DNA of 21,404 bases from the IMG/VR virus record IMGVR_UViG_3300025759_008647, positions 1-21,404 of that record; one strand, written 5' to 3'. Below are positions 18,580 through 21,404 of the stretch, piece after piece (position 1 is the stretch's first letter; each line of letters opens with the position of its first letter). This DNA comes from a virus. The notes under the pieces are model-generated. The model ran no database searches. It was not told the origin of the DNA and saw only the letters and a program-made list of their open reading frames with translations. A program made the position numbers and the translations under genes.

Positions 18580-20316
18580 TTAAGCGCATTCTTTCTGGCC
18601 AGTTGTCGGGTCGAAGAAGCAAGCCTCTGCCTTTCCTTCCGTTTCAACCATCTCCTGAGTCTCGCTAGGTATCTCCGTTTCTTCTTCCACGGTTTCGTTG
18701 AGGATTCCGTATCTTTTACCACTAAGTCTAAACGTTGTGCATCCCTTCGCCCCGCCTTTCCAGGCATCAACATAGACTTGTTTGAACTCATCATATGTAA
18801 CATCATCTCCTACGTTGCAAGTTTTAGAACAAGCTGAATCAATGTAAGACTGTGCCATCAAAAGTACTTTGAGATGATCTTGAACACTAGTTTCGTTGGC
18901 TGTTTTTCCTGTTACACCTTTTGAATAGGCATAGTCGCTTACACGTTCAACCTTTGGACCTTCAAATGTTTGAATTGTCCGATCATAATAATGGCTAAAC
19001 ACAGGCTCAATGCCACCGCTGACATTATCTGCACACAGGCTAATTGTTCCTGTTGGTGCAATAGAAGTCAAGTGACTATTACGAATACCGTGTTGTTTAA
19101 TAAGCCGTTGAACGTCCTCGCTCAAAGTTTTAATAAACTTTCCTTCTAAGTATTTTTCATTATAGAGTGGGAATGTTCCCTTTTCTGCTGCAAGGTTTGC
19201 TGAAGTTCTGTAAGTTTCGTCGCGCAGTGTTTGGAAGACGGTAGCCATCCAAGCAAGGAAATCGTCTGAAGAATACTCGTATCCCAGTAACTCGCCAGCA
19301 TTTGCAAGTCCTGTGACTCCCAGTCCCATTCGTCTTTTGTTTTTTGCTTCATCTTCTTGCTCCTTAAGCGGATAAATAGTACGATCAATAACATTATCCA
19401 TTGCTCGTACAACATGCCTGATATCTTCTTCAAACTGAGGATAATCAAATCCATTAACTTCATTTACATATTTAGTAAGGTTAAATGAACCAAGTAGACA
19501 TGCTCCAAAAGGAGGAAGTGGTTGTTCACCACAAGGATTAGTTGCTTCAATTGTTTCACAATAATAGAGGTTGTTCATCTCATTAATTCGATCGATAAAA
19601 AGTACCCCAGGTTCTGCCCAGTCCCAAGTAGAATCCATTACTTCATCCCACACTTCTTGTGCTGAGAGAGTACCCCGTTCCTGACCTTCAAAATAAAGAG
19701 TGTAGTTTTCTCCTTTTTCAAGTGCTTCCATGAACTCGTCAGTGATACCTACAGAAATATTAAACCCAGTAAGCTTATCACTATTGCGCTTGGCGCGAAT
19801 AAAATCAAGGATGTCAGGATGATCAATCCGAAGTACACCCATTTGGGCTCCTCTGCGATGACCTGATGAGGCAATGGTTTGGCAAACAGAATCAAAGATT
19901 CCCATAAAAGATACTGGACCGCTAGACTTGCTATCAAGAGATTTAATTAGATCGCCACGAGGACGAATACGACTAAAGTCATAACCAATGCCGCCTCCTC
20001 TGCGCATAGTCTCTGCTGCATTACAAGCTCTTTCCATAATACTATTCATTGAGTCATCAATCTGACCACTGACAAAGCAATTATAAGCAGTAGTAATCCG
20101 AGGACTACCCATAGCATTTTGTACACGACCAGCAGGAAGGAAACGCATATTACCTAGAATGTCTTCTAGCTCGTACTGATGCTCAATACCATCGCACAGT
20201 GCTTTTGCAATGCGTTTAATCTTACCATCAAATGTTTCATCTTGTAGTCGGTATTTCATTTGATCGATTTCTTCTGAGATAGGCATCGATGGGCCTTTAT
20301 AAGTCGTGTTTCTCAT
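18580..20316 (-). CDS. nrdJ: Adenosylcobalamin-dependent (class II) ribonucleoside reductase
   Basis: Reduces ribonucleotides to deoxyribonucleotides using a B12-generated thiyl radical, supplying DNA precursors during infection. NPCGE (260-264) gives the active-site Asn, the radical Cys262 and Glu264. Cys80 (TTAYNCFVSG) and Cys273 (FGACLLGS) are the expected redox pair. RRGGGIGYDFS (105-115), RMGLGVTGLAN (329-339) and APTGTIS (420-426) are further family motifs. At 578 residues it is short because the N-terminal ATP cone (overall allosteric control) is absent: the chain reaches FLPAGR by residue 59. The C-terminal arm ends CFFDPTTGQKECA, so its two cysteines (566, 577) are ten residues apart rather than in a tight pair. 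AGAGG stands 6 bases before the ATG. No small-subunit gene or B12 synthesis gene is present, so the cofactor must come from the host. It sits between the lysis and tail genes. Confidence 0.93.
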   Translation of the reverse strand: MRNTTYKGPSMPISEEIDQMKYRLQDETFDGKIKRIAKALCDGIEHQYELEDILGNMRFLPAGRVQNAMGSPRITTAYNCFVSGQIDDSMNSIMERACNAAETMRRGGGIGYDFSRIRPRGDLIKSLDSKSSGPVSFMGIFDSVCQTIASSGHRRGAQMGVLRIDHPDILDFIRAKRNSDKLTGFNISVGITDEFMEALEKGENYTLYFEGQERGTLSAQEVWDEVMDSTWDWAEPGVLFIDRINEMNNLYYCETIEATNPCGEQPLPPFGACLLGSFNLTKYVNEVNGFDYPQFEEDIRHVVRAMDNVIDRTIYPLKEQEDEAKNKRRMGLGVTGLANAGELLGYEYSSDDFLAWMATVFQTLRDETYRTSANLAAEKGTFPLYNEKYLEGKFIKTLSEDVQRLIKQHGIRNSHLTSIAPTGTISLCADNVSGGIEPVFSHYYDRTIQTFEGPKVERVSDYAYSKGVTGKTANETSVQDHLKVLLMAQSYIDSACSKTCNVGDDVTYDEFKQVYVDAWKGGAKGCTTFRLSGKRYGILNETVEEETEIPSETQEMVETEGKAEACFFDPTTGQKECA

Positions 20317-20365
20317 TGTTAACCTCTTAATATATAGTGAACGTTTCTCCCCGTATAAGGGCGTT

Positions 20366-20806
20366 TTATATACTTCTCATGCGGTTAACAAGTCGATCTG
20401 CTCTGTTAGTTACTTGCCTATACCAACGGCTATCAACCATTTCATCTGCTGCTTTATTCCAGTCGCGGTTATTTACTCCTGCTTTCATGCCTTTGAATTT
20501 ACTCAGTCTAGGTAAACCCATATTAAACATCATATTAGCAATAATTAATTGTACTTCTTCGGGCAGACCATCAAAGTCGGAATAGAGGGTTTTGCAGTCA
20601 AGCAATACCTGTTTGACGTCTGACTCGAAACATTCGTTGACTCTTTCTTCTGATACAGAAGTTCCAACTTCGCATCCATACTCCGGATCTGATTTAGTAA
20701 CCAAATGTCCAATACCAAAAGTAGGCAAGCCAAGATGATCAAGGTATACTTCATACTTAACCCCTTCATCTACTTTAAGCTCTTCTCTGAGTTTATCTAT
20801 ATTCAT
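20366..20806 (-). CDS. T4-type lysozyme endolysin (GH24)
   Basis: Hydrolyses peptidoglycan to release progeny. The catalytic triad of the T4 lysozyme family is visible: Glu14 (KVDEGVKYEVY), Asp23 (YLDHLG) and Thr29 (LPTFGIGHLVTKS). The C-terminal half also fits, with the conserved IIANMMFNMG (89-98) and SRWYRQVTNRADRLVNRM (126-143). At 146 residues it is slightly shorter than T4 lysozyme (164). No signal peptide or SAR domain is evident, so release through a holin is expected. The holin gene lies directly upstream, and its stop overlaps this start (ATGA). Confidence 0.95.
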   Translation of the reverse strand: MNIDKLREELKVDEGVKYEVYLDHLGLPTFGIGHLVTKSDPEYGCEVGTSVSEERVNECFESDVKQVLLDCKTLYSDFDGLPEEVQLIIANMMFNMGLPRLSKFKGMKAGVNNRDWNKAADEMVDSRWYRQVTNRADRLVNRMRSI

Positions 20807-21198
20807 TTTGTAATGCCTTTAAACTTTTCAAAGGTTCTAAGACCACCAAGGCCAAGCATACCCATAAGCACTGTCATAAGTGTTTCCATTTCAAAAGCAG
20901 GAAGAATAGGTAGAGTTAAGTCAAATGCTGCTATGATAAACATTGTAATCGGGAGACCCACGAAATGCCAAAATAAAGCAATACCGCAAGTCCAACCAAT
21001 AAATGGACGCCAACCAGCCACGAAAATATTTCTATGCGCCGCTTCAGCTTTGTTAATTTCAAGTTGACCTTTTGAAAGCTCATGTGCGTGTTTCTCTGCC
21101 ATCGTTGCAAGATCATGAGCAAGTGCTGCCTTTTGATCTTTGTCTTCAATAAACTTATCTAGTAACGTTGTTACTGGTCCAATTAATGCTTGTATCAT
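20803..21198 (-). CDS. Holin, three-TM gene-transfer-agent type
   Basis: Forms the inner-membrane lesion that lets the endolysin reach the cell wall. The layout matches 3TM holins first described for gene transfer agent release. An N-terminal soluble helix (residues 1-55; AEKHAHELSKGQLEINKAEA) is followed by the family signature FVAGWRPFIGW (59-69). Then come two close membrane segments (about 66-95) and a third at 105-121 (METLMTVLMGMLGLGGLRT), with a short charged tail (FEKFKGITK). GGAGAG, placed inside the end of the previous gene, serves the ATG. The stop overlaps the lysozyme start, forming a classical holin-endolysin pair. Confidence 0.85.
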   Translation of the reverse strand: MIQALIGPVTTLLDKFIEDKDQKAALAHDLATMAEKHAHELSKGQLEINKAEAAHRNIFVAGWRPFIGWTCGIALFWHFVGLPITMFIIAAFDLTLPILPAFEMETLMTVLMGMLGLGGLRTFEKFKGITK

Positions 21199-21401
21199 AC
21201 GCCCTCTCCTTGTTGATTAACACATTTACTACCTACTGGAACAAGCCCACTAGGTACTGTTTTTAAATTTGTAATCATTTCTTCTATGCGTGCTTTACAT
21301 TCTGTTTGTGTTTGATACGGACCCCACTCATCATGGGCTTCAAGACACACTCCTTTTTGTGGGCCTGTAAGCACACAGATCAGCACTATTGCTTTAAACA
21401 T
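21195..21401 (-). CDS. Small Cys-containing protein of the lysis block (68 aa)
   Basis: Not recognised by function. A short hydrophobic N-terminus (MFKAIVLICVL) could be a brief signal or membrane anchor. The rest is polar, with Cys19, Cys35 and Cys60, and WGPYQTQTECKARIEEM (26-42) resembles small secreted proteins of marine phages, from memory. There is no clear lipobox, so I do not call it a spanin, although its position before the holin would allow a lysis role. The ATG lies three bases from the window edge, so its ribosome site is not visible and a start further upstream cannot be excluded. Its TGA overlaps the holin ATG. Confidence 0.6.
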   Translation of the reverse strand: MFKAIVLICVLTGPQKGVCLEAHDEWGPYQTQTECKARIEEMITNLKTVPSGLVPVGSKCVNQQGEGV

Positions 21402-21404
21402 TAT

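Noticed and set aside
20317-20365. AT-rich gap before the reductase with small inverted repeats (CCC/GGG and GTATA/TATAC) and a TATATATT run, considered as promoter or terminator.
   Set aside because: Stems are only 3 to 5 bp, no convincing -35 box is found at proper spacing, and there is no T-tract.
20366-21401. An embedded or overlapping spanin gene in the lysis block.
   Set aside because: Alternative frames show no signal peptide plus coiled coil or lipobox; the 68-aa protein lacks a lipobox.

Overview
The window is a compact, gene-dense, AT-rich piece of a tailed bacteriophage genome of podovirus (short-tailed, T7-like) layout. Thirteen protein genes are all read from the minus strand, so transcription runs from the right end to the left end. 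Most neighbours overlap or touch (ATGA or TAATG junctions). No stretch of 300 bases lacks a gene, and I found no tRNA, CRISPR array or insertion sequence. A B12-dependent ribonucleotide reductase, a 3TM holin of the gene-transfer-agent type and a marine-podovirus style tail nozzle suggest a marine phage of a Gram-negative host, perhaps an alphaproteobacterium. The group resembling roseophage SIO1 and the cobaviruses is a candidate. Host and taxon are inference only.

In order of transcription, the right end (21401 to 20366) is a lysis block: a small Cys-containing protein, a holin and a T4-type lysozyme. Next is a class II (adenosylcobalamin) ribonucleotide reductase without an ATP cone (20316-18580), which recycles host ribonucleotides into DNA precursors. 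Then comes a 2138-residue tail protein (18527-12111). Its two ends look like a podovirus tail nozzle, and its middle is a roughly 1300-residue Ser/Thr/Gly-rich beta region, probably for host binding.

A string of small virion genes follows: a 55-aa protein, a GNAT-like protein, and 180-, 172- and 357-aa proteins. After these come a 748-aa protein with a lytic transglycosylase domain and a 1609-aa membrane-active-looking protein, both likely ejected into the host with the DNA.

The last gene (2199 to beyond position 1) is cut by the window edge. It has no homology visible at a glance, but its 733 visible residues carry, in order and with sensible spacing, the hallmarks of a single-subunit (T7/N4-type) RNA polymerase in very divergent form. 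Its place directly after the ejection proteins suggests a virion-packaged RNA polymerase, as in phage N4, delivered with the genome to start early transcription. A strong hairpin separates it from the gene before. This is the most interesting observation in the window.
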